This document shows, piece after piece, positions 34,944 to 46,140 of a stretch of DNA of 64,000 nucleotides. The notes under the pieces were generated by a model, which had not been told where the DNA came from, did no database searches, and saw nothing but the letters and a program-made list of their open reading frames with translations. Every line of letters begins with the position of its first letter. Position 1 is the first letter of the stretch. A program made the translations under genes and the position numbers. Source of the stretch: Terrirhizobium terrae (GTDB lineage: Bacteria; Pseudomonadota; Alphaproteobacteria; Rhizobiales; Rhizobiaceae); NCBI RefSeq assembly GCF_030323265.1, contig NZ_CP104992.1:2393501-2457500 (forward strand), written 5' to 3'.

Positions 34944-35235
34944 TCAAAACCGTCCTTAAAATCTATGGCTGAAGGGAATGTTTGAGAATATCGAAAGTTG
35001 AAAGCACGACATTTGCGAAAAACACGGTTGTTGTCCAGCCCATGGCCGCCGATCGCCGCGATGCGCCCGCTTCGATAAGGTTCGGCTGGAAAAATCTCGC
35101 ACTCGAAGACGAGTGGCATGAATTCATGGCGCATCGCAAAGCGCCGCCTTTCCTCAGAGACGTTGGGAAAGTCCAAGGCGATCGAGAGTATCATCCTGAC
35201 GATTGACAGCACGGGCGCGTGACCGCACCCAGTGG
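34944..35235. other. Intergenic region without a supported gene
   Basis: 292 bp between two minus-strand genes. Both strands have short open frames (for example plus 34982-35206) without ribosome binding sites or family resemblance. Some of it may be decayed coding sequence, but no parent gene was recognised. Confidence 0.4.
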
Positions 35236-35820
35236 CTAGCCGGCTGGCCGCTGCAGCAGCAGTGCGATGCTTTCCCTTACTCGCTCGGCAAAATAGCGAT
35301 CCGTCTCGGACTGTGGAGCAAGTCCTGCAAGATAGGCTTCGATATCTGCGGTGATGCGATCGCGCAGCGCGGGATCGGCCGCACTCGCCTGTTCGACAAG
35401 AGCGCGCATGACGGCCCGCTGGGCGGCCCTGCCGGCACTGTCGGAAAGCTCGCGTTGTTCCTCCTTGTCCAAGGCAATGTCGCTCCTGCCTGCGCTTTCG
35501 CTCGCGTCGAGACCTTCCCAATAATGGGCGGAAATTCTTCTCCCGGCGCGAAGCAAATGCGCGGCCCGTTTCGGATCGCCGCCCTTGCTCGTTTGCATGT
35601 CCGCGCCGCACTGATGCAGAAACAGGAGATGGAGCGCGACCGAAGCCGAATAGCCTTCCCTCATCCTGATCGGTTCGACGCTGGCCGATCTAAGTTCCGC
35701 TGCGGTGTTTTGGTCGGCCTCTTCGCATGCCTTGAGAATGGAAGCCATCAGGGCCCTTTCGTTTCGTCTCAATATTTCGGATACGCGGTCCTGAGATGAA
35801 GCCGGCAGTTGTTCATTCAT
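35236..35820 (-). CDS. Unknown soluble protein
   Basis: A 194-residue protein with no signal peptide or membrane segment. It is Ala-, Glu- and Arg-rich and probably all helical: VSEILRRNERALMASILKAC, then EEADQNTAAELRSAS, YSASVALHLLFLHQCGADMQ, KEEQRELSDSAGRAAQRAVM and ETDRYFAERVRESIALLLQ. I do not recognise a family. It starts at ATG 35820 and is followed by open space. Codon use looks like that of the neighbours, and the long open frame supports it as a real gene, but the function is open. Confidence 0.6.
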   Translation of the reverse strand: MNEQLPASSQDRVSEILRRNERALMASILKACEEADQNTAAELRSASVEPIRMREGYSASVALHLLFLHQCGADMQTSKGGDPKRAAHLLRAGRRISAHYWEGLDASESAGRSDIALDKEEQRELSDSAGRAAQRAVMRALVEQASAADPALRDRITADIEAYLAGLAPQSETDRYFAERVRESIALLLQRPAG

Positions 35821-35951
35821 CGGATCTGTCTCCTGCTGTCTTTTGCAAAAGCCGAAGCGGGGAAGGATGTTCCCCGCTCTTTCGTCTCATCTCACGCAGC
35901 ATGTCGAGGGTGTTGCGCCCCTTGACGGAGTTTGCGGGTGATCCGCGTTCA

Positions 35952-36236
35952 TCAGTCGCCGCGCCTTCTTCTGATCTCGCGTAGCATACGGAGGTTTTCA
36001 CGGGCCTGCTCGGCGTTGATGAGTGCCTTTTCCTGGTTCATGAGCTGCTCGCGGTCGCGCCGATGCTGCTGCATGTACATGCAATCGTCGTAATATCTGT
36101 CGTGGGAGCATCTGCGTCTGTCGTCATAACGGTCTTCTCCGGCCGTCGTGCAACCTGCCAGCGTCAGGGTGACCAGAACGCTTCCGAAGATGGATGTCGT
36201 GGCTTTCGCCAGTGGTTTGGTCGGTGTCATTGTCAT
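35952..36236 (-). CDS. Small lipoprotein, Arg-rich
   Basis: A 94-residue protein with a lipoprotein signal: SIFGSVLVTLTLAGCTTAG, where LAGC is the lipobox and Cys is about residue 29. The mature part is basic and probably helical (YMQQHRRDREQLMNQEKALI, then NAEQARENLRMLREIRRRRG). The His/Arg-rich DRRRCSHDRYYDDC segment has two further Cys residues. ATG 36236 has AGGAG nine bases upstream; a Met two codons later is also possible. It lies 25 bp downstream of the peptidase gene on the same strand, perhaps cotranscribed. The function is unknown. Confidence 0.72.
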   Translation of the reverse strand: MTMTPTKPLAKATTSIFGSVLVTLTLAGCTTAGEDRYDDRRRCSHDRYYDDCMYMQQHRRDREQLMNQEKALINAEQARENLRMLREIRRRRGD

Positions 36237-36261
36237 ATCTTCATTCTCCTCTTCATCGGGT

Positions 36262-38336
36262 TCACTTCCCCGGCGTCGTCTCCAGGCCGGTCCAGTAGGC
36301 GGCGAAGGCCCACATATCGGCATGCTGGGCGATGACCTTGTTGATCGGCATGCCGGCGCCGTGGCCGGCCCGCGTCTCGATGCGCACCAAGCGCGGTTTC
36401 GGACCGAGATCGGCGGCCTGCAGCGCGGCGATGTATTTGAACGTGTGGGCAGGCACGACCCGGTCGTCGGCATCGGCCGTCGTTGCCAGGATTGCCGGAT
36501 AATCCGTGCCCTGCCGGATCGTGTGGTAGGGCGAATAGGTCATGAGGTTGCGGAAGTGCCGTTCTTCTGATGGGCTGCCGAACTCGCCTTTCCACAATCC
36601 GCCGCCGGTGAACTGGTCGTAGCGCAGCATGTCCGTGACCGCGACGCCCGGCAGCGCCACGTCGAACAGCTCCGGACGCTGGTTGGTGACGGCACTGACC
36701 AGAAGGCCGCCGTTGGACTCGCCCTGGATGGCCAGTCCGTCTTTCGAGGTGATGCCCATCCGCTTCAGGAACTCGGCGGCGGCGATGAAGTCGTCGAAGG
36801 AGTTCTGCTTGTTTTCGAGCTGGCCGGCGCGGTGCCAGGCCCTGCCATATTCCCCTCCGCCGCGGATGTTGGCGACGGCCAGCACGCCCCCTGTTCCACC
36901 CAGGCAAGCTGGACGGGATTGTAGATGGGGATCTGGCTGAGGCCGAAGCCGCCATAACCATAAAGCAGGGTCGGTGCCGCGGAGGTGACATCCTTGCGAC
37001 GGATCAGGAACAGTGGCACCTCGGTGCCGTCCTTCGAGCGATAGAAGCGCTGCTCGACATGAATGCTGTTGAGATTGATCGGCACCTTCGGCTCTGCCCA
37101 CGGTGTGACGGCTTTGGAGGCGAGATCGTAGTGATAGATCGCTATCGGCGCGTCGTAGCTGGTGAAGACGAAGAAGGCTTCGCGGGCGTCGCCTTCCAGA
37201 AATCGGGCGCTCCCGACGCCTGGCAGATCGACGGTACCGTCCGGCTGTCCATCGAGCGTGAAGCGGCGGATCTCCGTCTTGACGTCGATCTGGTAGCTCG
37301 CCAGCAGCGTGTCGCCGGCAAGGACCACGGCGTCCAGCACCGCACCATCGGCGGCCTCGGAGACGATCTCCTGCGGCTTCGGGTTTTCCTCGGCAAGATC
37401 CAGGGAGACGATGCGCACGCGCTCGGCCTGGTGGGTCGTCGCAAGGATCAGCGTGCTGCCGTCATTGCCGATGACGGACCACGCGGAATCCATGTCCGCC
37501 ACGACCGTCCGGGGCGTCCAGTCGCTGGCCTCGAGATCGATGACTGTCAGAGTGCTTTCACTCGTGCCCGGCGTCGAAGAAATGGTGAGGTAGCGACCAC
37601 CGGAGACCCGGTCCGCTCCATGAAGCAGTTCGGGTCGATCAGGTGTCGAGTAGATCAGGCGATCCTCGGCCTGCGCCGTGCCCAGCTTGTGGAAGTAGAC
37701 GGCGTGATTGGCGACGACCGATCCTCTGCTTGAGCCCTTCGCGGGTTTCGGCATGCGGGAATAGAAGAAGCCGGACCCGTCGGGCGCCCATGAAATGCGG
37801 GTGAATCGCGCGCCGTCGAGTGCGTCATCAAGTTCCTTGCCGCTTTGGACATCGAGCACCTTGATGCTTCGCCAGTCGGTGCCGCCTTCCTGTACGCCGA
37901 AGGCCACGTAGCGGGCGTCATCGGACACGCTCCAGTCCGTCAGCGAGTCGGCACCGTCGTCAGACCACGTGTTGGGATCGATGAGAACACGGCTTTCGCC
38001 GAAAACGCCGTCACGCATATGGAGCGAGGGCTGGTTCTCATTCCCCTTGATGACATTGAAGAAATAGCGGTCTCCCCGCTTCCGGGGCACGGTGTAACGA
38101 TCGTAATCGAGCAGTTCCGTTATCCGTTTGTGGAACCGGTCCCGGTCGGGAAGGGCGTCCAGATGCTTCTGCGTGACCGCATTCTGCGCCTCGATCCAGG
38201 CCGCCACGGCGCGATCGTCCGGTGCATCATTCTCGAGCCAGCGGTATGAATCCACGACGGTCCGGCCGAAATGCTCTTCGGTGACGTCGATACGCTCGGT
38301 CGTCGGATAGGTGATCTTCTGCAAATTATCCTCCAT
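36262..38336 (-). CDS. Prolyl oligopeptidase family serine peptidase (S9A); frame broken by one base
   Basis: Serine peptidase cleaving after proline in short peptides, about 691 residues after repair. The N-terminal cap is ITYPTTERIDVTEEHFG then SYRWLENDAPDDRAVAAW, followed by a seven-bladed propeller. The catalytic domain has LLYGYGGFGLSQIP, the nucleophile region AIQGESNGGLLVSAV (Gly-x-Ser-x-Gly-Gly), DADDRVVPAHTFK and the His in RAGHGAGMP. One missing G in the run at 36887-36891 separates VQLAWVEQG from GVLAVANIRGGGEYGR. ATG 38336 (MEDNLQK) is preferred because an upstream Met at 38474 would place the start across a palindromic operator. Divergent from a TetR gene. Confidence 0.88.
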
Positions 38337-38466
38337 TGGCTGGGCGGACACGTTGTGAATCTGGAGAAAAAGGAGATGGCAATTGCGACAGGTATTCTCA
38401 TGGGCAACCCCGGTGGGAATGGATTGGGGATGAAAGGCTGAGTGCTTTGGCATGAATGTAGCGAAT

Positions 38467-38485
38467 AATGGCACTTAGTGTCATT
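38467..38485. promoter_or_regulatory. Candidate TetR operator 1
   Basis: A 19-bp near-perfect inverted repeat, AATG-g-CACT-t-AGTG-t-CATT, in the interval between the divergent peptidase and TetR genes. A similar sequence occurs 75 bp away at 38542-38560. Confidence 0.65.
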
Positions 38486-38541
38486 ATTGTGATGCGTACT
38501 TACGCAAGGCGCGCTTGATTGGCGGATTTGAGCCTTAAATT

Positions 38542-38560
38542 AATGTCATTAAGCGCCATA
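38542..38560. promoter_or_regulatory. Candidate TetR operator 2
   Basis: AATG-t-CATT-a-AGCG-c-CATA, sharing 14 of 19 positions with operator 1 and the same half-site layout. It lies 33 bp before the TetR start codon, where binding would block tetR-type transcription. Confidence 0.6.
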
Positions 38561-38592
38561 TAAGGCGCAGAATTCGTGATTTGGAGACGCAG

Positions 38593-39219
38593 ATGAGCAG
38601 GACGATCCGGGACGGGGCGCATATCGAAGTGGCACGAAGTGCTGCGCGTCTGTTTCTGGAAAAGGGTGTCGCAGGCACGAGCGGCGACGAGATCGCCGAG
38701 GCGGCGGGCATATCGAAGCGCACCCTGTGGCGCTATTTCCGCAGCAAGGAAAGCTGCGTCGAACCGCTCTTCGCACTGACCTCGCAGCGCTTCGCCGCAC
38801 GGCTGGCCAACTGGCCGTTCGATATCTCGGTCGAGCGGTTCCTGGAGATCAATTACGACTTCAGCAAGATGGAAAAGCAGGAGCTGCAGGACAGCGCCTT
38901 GGTCGTGCACCTGATCGCCAGGCTGGAGGAGGAGCCCGCCCTGCTCGAAGCCTGGTTCATGTCGACCCGCATGACGGAGGAACTGATGGCTGGCGTCATC
39001 GCCTCCCGCCTAGATCTGTCACCGAAGGACTTCGAGGTGCAGCTTTGCGCGGCGACAGTCGCCGCCGCGATGCGCATCATCGACGAGACCGTCAGCCGGG
39101 GAGCGGTGAAATACGGACAGGTGCCGACAGTCGCGGAAATCAACGACCGGCTGGCCCAGGCCATCCGTCGCGCCAGCACCCTGCCATTCTGCGACCCGGT
39201 GACGCCGCGGGGGCGATAA
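38593..39219 (+). CDS. TetR-family transcriptional regulator
   Basis: A 208-residue repressor. The N-terminal helix-turn-helix is ARLFLEKGVAGTSGDEIAEAA then GISKRTLWRYFRSKE (about residues 16-54), the standard TetR_N pattern. The C-terminal ligand domain is not assigned to a subfamily. ATG 38593 has GGAG upstream; a TTG at 38581 is also in frame. It is divergent from the prolyl oligopeptidase gene with two matching palindromes between them, so it probably represses itself and the peptidase. The inducing ligand is unknown. Confidence 0.88.
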   Translation: MSRTIRDGAHIEVARSAARLFLEKGVAGTSGDEIAEAAGISKRTLWRYFRSKESCVEPLFALTSQRFAARLANWPFDISVERFLEINYDFSKMEKQELQDSALVVHLIARLEEEPALLEAWFMSTRMTEELMAGVIASRLDLSPKDFEVQLCAATVAAAMRIIDETVSRGAVKYGQVPTVAEINDRLAQAIRRASTLPFCDPVTPRGR

Positions 39220-39230
39220 GCGGAGCAAAA

Positions 39231-39260
39231 CAAAAAGGGCGGTCCGAAGACCGCCCTTTC
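39231..39260 (-). terminator. Rho-independent terminator of groESL
   Basis: AAAGGGCGGTC-cgaa-GACCGCCCTTT hairpin; in minus-strand reading it is followed by TTTGTTTTG. It may also serve the convergent TetR gene. Confidence 0.88.
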
Positions 39261-39302
39261 CGTAACCTGAACCGGATGGCTCAGATGTGAGACCCGAAGG
39301 TC

Positions 39303-40946
<1,644 letters not shown>

Positions 40947-41002
40947 TTTGATAACTCCAGATAAGAGGTGTCAGCGAATTACGAAAAAGGCGTTGCCGGC
41001 AA

Positions 41003-41299
41003 TCAGCCGATAACGCCCATGATGTCGGATTCCTTCATGATCAGAAGGTCTTCGCCGTTAAGCTTGACTTCCGTGCCGGACCACTTGCCGAACAGGACGC
41101 GGTCGCCGACCTTGACGTCGAGAGCAACGAGTGCGCCCTTGTCGTCGCGTGCGCCAGAACCGACGGCGATGATTTCGCCTTCAGCCGGCTTTTCCTTGGC
41201 GGTGTCCGGGATGATGATGCCACCCTTGGTCTTTTCTTCAGACTCGACGCGCTTTACGACAACGCGATCGTGCAGGGGGCGGAAAGTTGTGCTTGCCAT
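41003..41299 (-). CDS. groES: 10-kDa co-chaperonin GroES
   Basis: The lid of the GroEL chamber. 98 residues. It starts MASTTFRPLHDRVVVKRVES; the mobile loop is EEKTKGGIIIPDTAKEKPAE (about 18-37) and the roof region GSGARDDKGALVALDVKVGD. First gene of the groESL operon, ~60 bp after the CIRCE operator. Confidence 0.98.
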   Translation of the reverse strand: MASTTFRPLHDRVVVKRVESEEKTKGGIIIPDTAKEKPAEGEIIAVGSGARDDKGALVALDVKVGDRVLFGKWSGTEVKLNGEDLLIMKESDIMGVIG

Positions 41300-41358
41300 T
41301 GTCTAATCCCTCGATCAAATGACATGGACAGGTCTCGGAAGAGACCCGCGGATCTCGT

Positions 41359-41385
41359 TTGGCACTCGTCTATCGAGAGTGCTAA
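41359..41385 (-). promoter_or_regulatory. CIRCE operator (HrcA binding site) upstream of groES
   Basis: TTGGCACTC-N9-GAGTGCTAA, matching the CIRCE consensus TTAGCACTC-N9-GAGTGCTAA except one base in one arm. HrcA binds CIRCE and represses groESL until heat shock. No hrcA gene is in the window. Confidence 0.95.
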
Positions 41386-41391
41386 CGGAGC

Positions 41392-41423
41392 CCGAGATAA
41401 GGGTGGCCACTGGTCGAGTCAAG
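41392..41423 (-). promoter_or_regulatory. RpoH (sigma-32)-type promoter of groESL
   Basis: On the minus strand, CTTG at 41423-41420 and CTTATCTCGG at 41401-41392, 18 bp apart. This fits the alphaproteobacterial sigma-32 consensus CTTG-N17/18-CYTATNTNNG. It lies just upstream of CIRCE, so a bound HrcA would cover the start of transcription. Confidence 0.75.
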
Positions 41424-41638
41424 AACGGGCCCGAAAATTTCGTTGCCGCTCTGCAGCATCAAGCAAAACAGGATTAACGGGACCGATGGCCAGCCTGTGT
41501 GTTGCTCGGGCGAGCGGCTTTTCGCACCGGACTTTGGTATAAGCATGGCACGCCGCCGCCGGGACCGTCATACGACCTTTACATGACATTTTTAATGGGG
41601 CCAGTTCCGGGTGTTGAACCCGCATCGGGGAGGTGTGA

Positions 41639-42967
41639 ATGGCGGCGATGGATCGTGGGGGCGAGGAGAGCGGGGCGACGCCCACACTGGCCGAACTAAC
41701 GTCCGTCTTTGCCCGTATCGGCTGTCTAAGCTTCGGCGGTCCGGCGGCGCAGATCGCCATGATGCATCGGGCCGTGGTGGAGGAAAAACGCTGGATCTCC
41801 GAGGCGCGATTTCTCCATGCGCTGAATTACTGCATGCTTCTGCCGGGGCCGGAAGCCCAGCAGCTCGCCACCTATATCGGCTGGCTCCTGCACGGCACGC
41901 GCGGCGGCATCATTTCCGGCCTGCTCTTCGTCGTGCCGGGTCTCATCGTCATCACCGCGCTTTCTGCCGCCTACGTGCTCTATCAGGAGACGACATGGCT
42001 TGCCGGCCTGTTCTTCGGCCTGAAGGCGGCCGTGCTTGCGATTGTCGTCGAGGCGGTCATCCGCCTAGGCAGGAAGACGCTGAAAAGCGGCTTTCTCTGT
42101 CTTGTCGCCGCTGCGGCCTTCGCGGCGCTGTTTCTGTTTTCCGTGCCTTTTCCGATCGTTGTGCTGGCGGCGGCGATTGCGGGTCTTGTCAATGTCCGGC
42201 GCGCAGGTGTTTCGACCGCTCCCGCCGACATGGCGGAAGTTCCGGCAAAGCCTCCGGCGGGCAGGGCGATTGCCACGCTGATCGGCTGGCTTATCGTCTG
42301 GCAATTGCCGCTTGCGGTTCTCTGGATAGTCTCCGCACCCGATGCGCTGTCCAGCCTCTTCGTCTTTTTCTCCAAGATGGCGGTGGTGACCTTCGGTGGC
42401 GCCTATGCGGTGCTGGCCTATGTCGCGCAGGTGGGCGTCGAGCAATATGGCTGGCTGAAGCCCGGTGAAATGCTGGACGGACTGGCGCTGGCGGAAACCA
42501 CGCCGGGCCCTTTGGTGCTTGTCCTCTCCTTCGTCGGTTTCGTGACCGGGTTTCGTGAGGCTTTCGGGATGTCAGGCGGCATTGTCGGGGCGCTTCTGGT
42601 CGCCTGGGCAACCTTCGTGCCGAGCTTCATCTTCATCTTTGCCGGAGCGCCCTATGTCGAACGGATGCGGGGGAACCGCGCGCTGTCAGGCGCGCTCTCG
42701 GCGATTACGGCCGCTGTCGTCGGCGTCATCCTCAACCTCGCGATCTGGTTCGGACTGCATGTCCTCTTCCGCGAGGTGCGGCCGACGGAACTGGTGCCGG
42801 CGATCGGCCTGGGTCTGCCGTTGCCCGTCTTGTCGAGCCTTGATCCCGTTGCCGCAATTCTCTTTGCGGGATCGGCCTTCATGCTCTTCGTAATGAAGGC
42901 CGGCATGGTGCCCGTGCTCGCCACGAGCGCCATTGCCGGCTTGGCTGTCAGGCTTTTGCTCGGCTAG
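41639..42967 (+). CDS. chrA: Chromate transporter ChrA (long, two-domain form)
   Basis: Inner-membrane CHR-family exporter, 442 residues, about twelve hydrophobic segments in two homologous halves. Each half starts with the CHR pattern: IGCLSFGGPAAQIAMM (about 23-38) and KMAVVTFGGAYAVLAY (about 245-260), with matching LLPGPEAQQLATYIGW and AETTPGPLVLVLSFVGF. ChrA expels chromate (and perhaps sulfate). ATG 41639 follows GGGGAGGTG. No chrB or chrC regulator or reductase is adjacent. Its stop shares CTAG with the convergent acyltransferase gene. Confidence 0.93.
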   Translation: MAAMDRGGEESGATPTLAELTSVFARIGCLSFGGPAAQIAMMHRAVVEEKRWISEARFLHALNYCMLLPGPEAQQLATYIGWLLHGTRGGIISGLLFVVPGLIVITALSAAYVLYQETTWLAGLFFGLKAAVLAIVVEAVIRLGRKTLKSGFLCLVAAAAFAALFLFSVPFPIVVLAAAIAGLVNVRRAGVSTAPADMAEVPAKPPAGRAIATLIGWLIVWQLPLAVLWIVSAPDALSSLFVFFSKMAVVTFGGAYAVLAYVAQVGVEQYGWLKPGEMLDGLALAETTPGPLVLVLSFVGFVTGFREAFGMSGGIVGALLVAWATFVPSFIFIFAGAPYVERMRGNRALSGALSAITAAVVGVILNLAIWFGLHVLFREVRPTELVPAIGLGLPLPVLSSLDPVAAILFAGSAFMLFVMKAGMVPVLATSAIAGLAVRLLLG

Positions 42968-44098
42968 CGCCGCGCCATCACGCCGGCTTCCTTGCTGCCC
43001 GACCGATGGCCCTCCGGCAGCCTATGCTGCAGCTTATGGGTCTTCGAGGCATAGAAGGCCTGTTCGACATATTTCTGCGACAGCATGGCGAGCGGGATGG
43101 CGGTCGCAAAGGTCAGGACGGACAGCGTGCCGAAATAGACCGGCTGGCTGAGGCCCTGGTGGTTCAAGAGATACATCCAGCAATAGAGCGGCACCATGTG
43201 CAATAGGTAGAGCGAGTAGGAGATCGTGCCGAGGAAGGTCATGGCCGGCTTCTGCAGGAAACGCGTGACCGGGTCCTTCGACTGGCGCTGGTCGCGGATC
43301 AAAACGGCAAAGCCGAAGACGAAGATCCAGCCGCCGATCGCCAGATCGATCACGCCGACGAGGACGGCGGCGGCGATGACGGTGACCGGATTGACGAAGC
43401 GCCGGTCCTGCCACTTGCGTTTCCAGAGATAGTAGCTCGCGATGCCTGCGGCGAAATAGAGCGCGTAATAGACCAGGAACGAAGCGTTCGGATAGAAGCG
43501 CAGCTTCCACATCACGGCGAGGCTGGCGACAACGAACAGTACGCGCAGCCAGCGCAGCGGCTGGTGCAGGAAGAAGAACACGATCGGCGCGATCAGATAG
43601 AACTGGAACTCGGTCGAGACATTCCAGCCCTGACCGAGAAAGGCGTAGGAGCCGAATTTCAGCCAGCCTTCCGGGATCAGCCCGTGGATCAGCGTCGCAT
43701 GAGCGATCAAATGCAGCGGCCAGTTGAGAAAGCTCTCGTCGAGTATCTTCAGGCGCCCGGCATTGCGGATGCTTTCGAAGTCGGCTTGCGCCACGGCCTG
43801 GTAGGCGATGCCGGCGGTCAGGATCGACAGCACGAAGGCCAGCATGAAGGCCGGATAGATGCGCAGGATGCGGCGCTTGAGGTAGGTGCCGTAGCTTTCA
43901 TGCGATGCGGACATCATCATGAAGATCACGAAACCGCTCATGATGCAGAAGATCTGCACCCTTATCTTCTCGTTGAAAAGCGCCTGGAGAGGTCCGAGAT
44001 CCCTCCGGCTCGATACCGGATGCGGGAAGCAGGTGTACGACGACAACCCAGACGGCGAGCAGGCCACGAAGACCTTCAAGCTGGTCGATCCTTTTCAT
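42964..44098 (-). CDS. Membrane acyltransferase (acyltransferase 3 family); frame broken near the start
   Basis: Integral-membrane acyltransferase, about 377 residues after repair, with about ten hydrophobic segments. Members move acyl groups onto surface polysaccharides. The start MKRIDQLEGLRGLLAVWVVV (ATG 44098, GAGGAG upstream) has the family's RxxxLDxLRG-like motif with the catalytic His later in VVHLLPASG. Removing one base from the CCC/GGG run at 44001-44003 joins it to DLGPLQALFNEKIRVQIFCI and the following GFVIF segment. The second typical motif is RRILRIYPAF. The target polymer is unknown. Confidence 0.82.
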
Positions 44099-44294
44099 CG
44101 ATCGGCTCCTCGTTCGAGTGAGCCAGCCCCACGTCAATTAAACATTTCGCACGTACGATCACAACATGGTGCGTTGCAGAAATGTGAAGTTTTGGTCTCA
44201 GGCACGGCTCTCCGCCGCCTTTCACCGACGATCCTCTTGTAATCCCGCCAATGGTTTGCGATGTGACCGGGACAATTGTGACAAGGAACCAGGC

Positions 44295-45143
44295 ATGGCA
44301 AAGCGCATCCAGAATTTGAGCGAAGTGATCGGCGGCTACGACGTCGTTCTGTCGGATGTCTGGGGCGTTGTGCACAATGGCGTCGAAGCTTTCCCGCATT
44401 CCTGCAAGGCTCTTGCCGGCGCCCGCGAGGCCGGCGCGACCGTGGTGCTGATCACCAATTCGCCGCGGCCTGCCCCCGGCGTGATCGAGCAGATGAAGGT
44501 GCTCGGCGTGCCGGACGGCACCTATGACCGCATCGTCACCTCCGGCGACGTGACCCGCCATCTGGTCGCCGAAGGCCCGAAGAAGGTTTTTCTGCTCGGC
44601 CCCGAGCGCGACCTCAACTTCTTCGACGGTCTCGATGTCGAGATCGTGTCGAAGGAAGAGGCCGAAGCAATCGTCTGCACCGGCTTCTTCGACGACGAGA
44701 AGGAAGTGCCGGAGGATTATACCGACATGCTGACCGCTTGGGTGAAGCGTGACGTGCCGCTGATCTGCGCCAACCCCGATCTCATCGTCGAGCGGGGTCA
44801 CAAGATGATCCCCTGCGCCGGCGCGGTTGCCGCCTATTACGAACAGCTCGGCGGCAAGACCCGCGTGGCCGGCAAGCCGCACAAGCCGATCTATGACGAG
44901 GCGCTGGCGATTGCCCGCGAGGCGCGCGGGGAGTTTGACAAGGCGAGGGTGCTCGCGATCGGTGACGGCATGCCGACCGATGTCCGCGGTGCGCTTTCGC
45001 AAGACCTCGACCTGCTTTATATCAGCGACGGCATCCATGTCGCGGAGTACACGGCAAACGGCCAGACCGACGAGGCGATCCTCCAGGCCTGGCTGAAATC
45101 CGAAAACGCGGCGCCGAAATTCTGGATGCCCCGACTGGCCTAA
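44295..45143 (+). CDS. HAD-IIA family hydrolase (NagD-like, TIGR01459 type)
   Basis: A 282-residue sugar-phosphatase-like HAD hydrolase of class IIA. Motif I is VVLSDVWGVVHNG (about 17-29), in which Trp follows the first Asp as in the alphaproteobacterial TIGR01459 subgroup. Motif II is VVLITNSPRPAPG, and the late motif IV is VLAIGDGMPTDVRGAL (about 222-237). The cap domain contains CAGAVAAYYEQLGG. The substrate is unknown. ATG 44295 has AAGGAA upstream. It lies 14 bp upstream of ribF, an arrangement conserved in many rhizobia as far as I recall. Confidence 0.88.
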   Translation: MAKRIQNLSEVIGGYDVVLSDVWGVVHNGVEAFPHSCKALAGAREAGATVVLITNSPRPAPGVIEQMKVLGVPDGTYDRIVTSGDVTRHLVAEGPKKVFLLGPERDLNFFDGLDVEIVSKEEAEAIVCTGFFDDEKEVPEDYTDMLTAWVKRDVPLICANPDLIVERGHKMIPCAGAVAAYYEQLGGKTRVAGKPHKPIYDEALAIAREARGEFDKARVLAIGDGMPTDVRGALSQDLDLLYISDGIHVAEYTANGQTDEAILQAWLKSENAAPKFWMPRLA

Positions 45144-45157
45144 CGGAATTGATCGGA

Positions 45158-46137
45158 ATGACCGTATTCCACCGCAACGAGAAGAAGGAGCCGCTGCCGG
45201 ACGCGCTGAAGGGCGGCGTCGTGGCGATCGGCAATTTCGACGGCGTCCATCGCGGCCATCGGAGCGTCTTGGAACGGGCGCTGGAACTGGCGGAAGAACG
45301 CGGGGTCCCGGCGCTTGTCCTGACTTTCGAGCCCCACCCGCGCACCGTCTTCAAGCCCGATCAGCCGGTTTTCCGGCTGACGCCGGCGCCGCTGAAGGCG
45401 CGGCTTCTCGAGGCGATGGGTTTCCGGTCGGTGATCGAATATCCGTTCGACCGCGACTTCGCGACCCGTTCGGCGGAGGAGTTCGTCAGGACGATCCTGG
45501 TCGACTGGCTCGGCGCCAGCGCCGTCGTTACCGGCTTCGACTTCCATTTCGGCAAGGGCAGGAAGGCGGCCCGGCCTTCCTCATGGCATCCGGCGAGCGC
45601 CACGGCTTTTCCGTCTCGCTGGTCGATGCCTTCCGCGACGAGAATGCCGAGGTAATCTCGTCAAGCCGCATCCGCGAGATGCTGGCCGAAGGCGATGTCG
45701 CCTCAGCCGCCGGCCCGCTCGGCTATCGCTACACGGTCGAGGCAGAAGTCATCGACGGCGAAAAGCTCGGCCGCCAGCTCGGTTATCCCACCGCCAACAT
45801 GCGGCTCGCGCCGGAGGCGGAGCTGAAGCCCGGCATCTACGCTGTGCGCTTCCGCCGCCCGAATGGCGAGCTTTATGACGGCGTTGCCAGCTACGGCCGC
45901 CGTCCGACGGTCACGGATGATGGTATCCGCCTGCTTGAAACCTATCTTTTCGATTTTTCCGGCTCGCTCTATGGCGAGGTCTGCTCAGTCTCCTTCTTCG
46001 GCCATCTGCGCGACGAACTGAAATTCGACGGACTGGAGCCGCTGGTAGCGCAGATCAAGCGCGACGAGGAAGAGGCAAGGGCGCTGCTTACGGGCGTGAA
46101 GCCGATCGGGGAACTGGATATGAAGGTGGCGTTCTAG
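45158..46137 (+). CDS. ribF: Bifunctional riboflavin kinase / FAD synthetase; frame broken by one base
   Basis: Makes FMN from riboflavin and FAD from FMN. About 326 residues after repair. The N-terminal FAD synthetase domain has AIGNFDGVHRGHRSVLERAL (about 24-43) and TFEPHPRTVF; the C-terminal flavokinase domain has GRQLGYPTANMRL and the closing ETYLFDFSG stretch. One missing G at about 45565 separates DFHFGKGRK from GGPAFLMASGERHGF. ATG 45158 (MTVFHRNEKK) is preferred; a TTG at 45149 is the other in-frame start. Essential in most bacteria, so the break is almost certainly an error in the sequence. Confidence 0.93.
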
Positions 46138-46140
46138 GCG

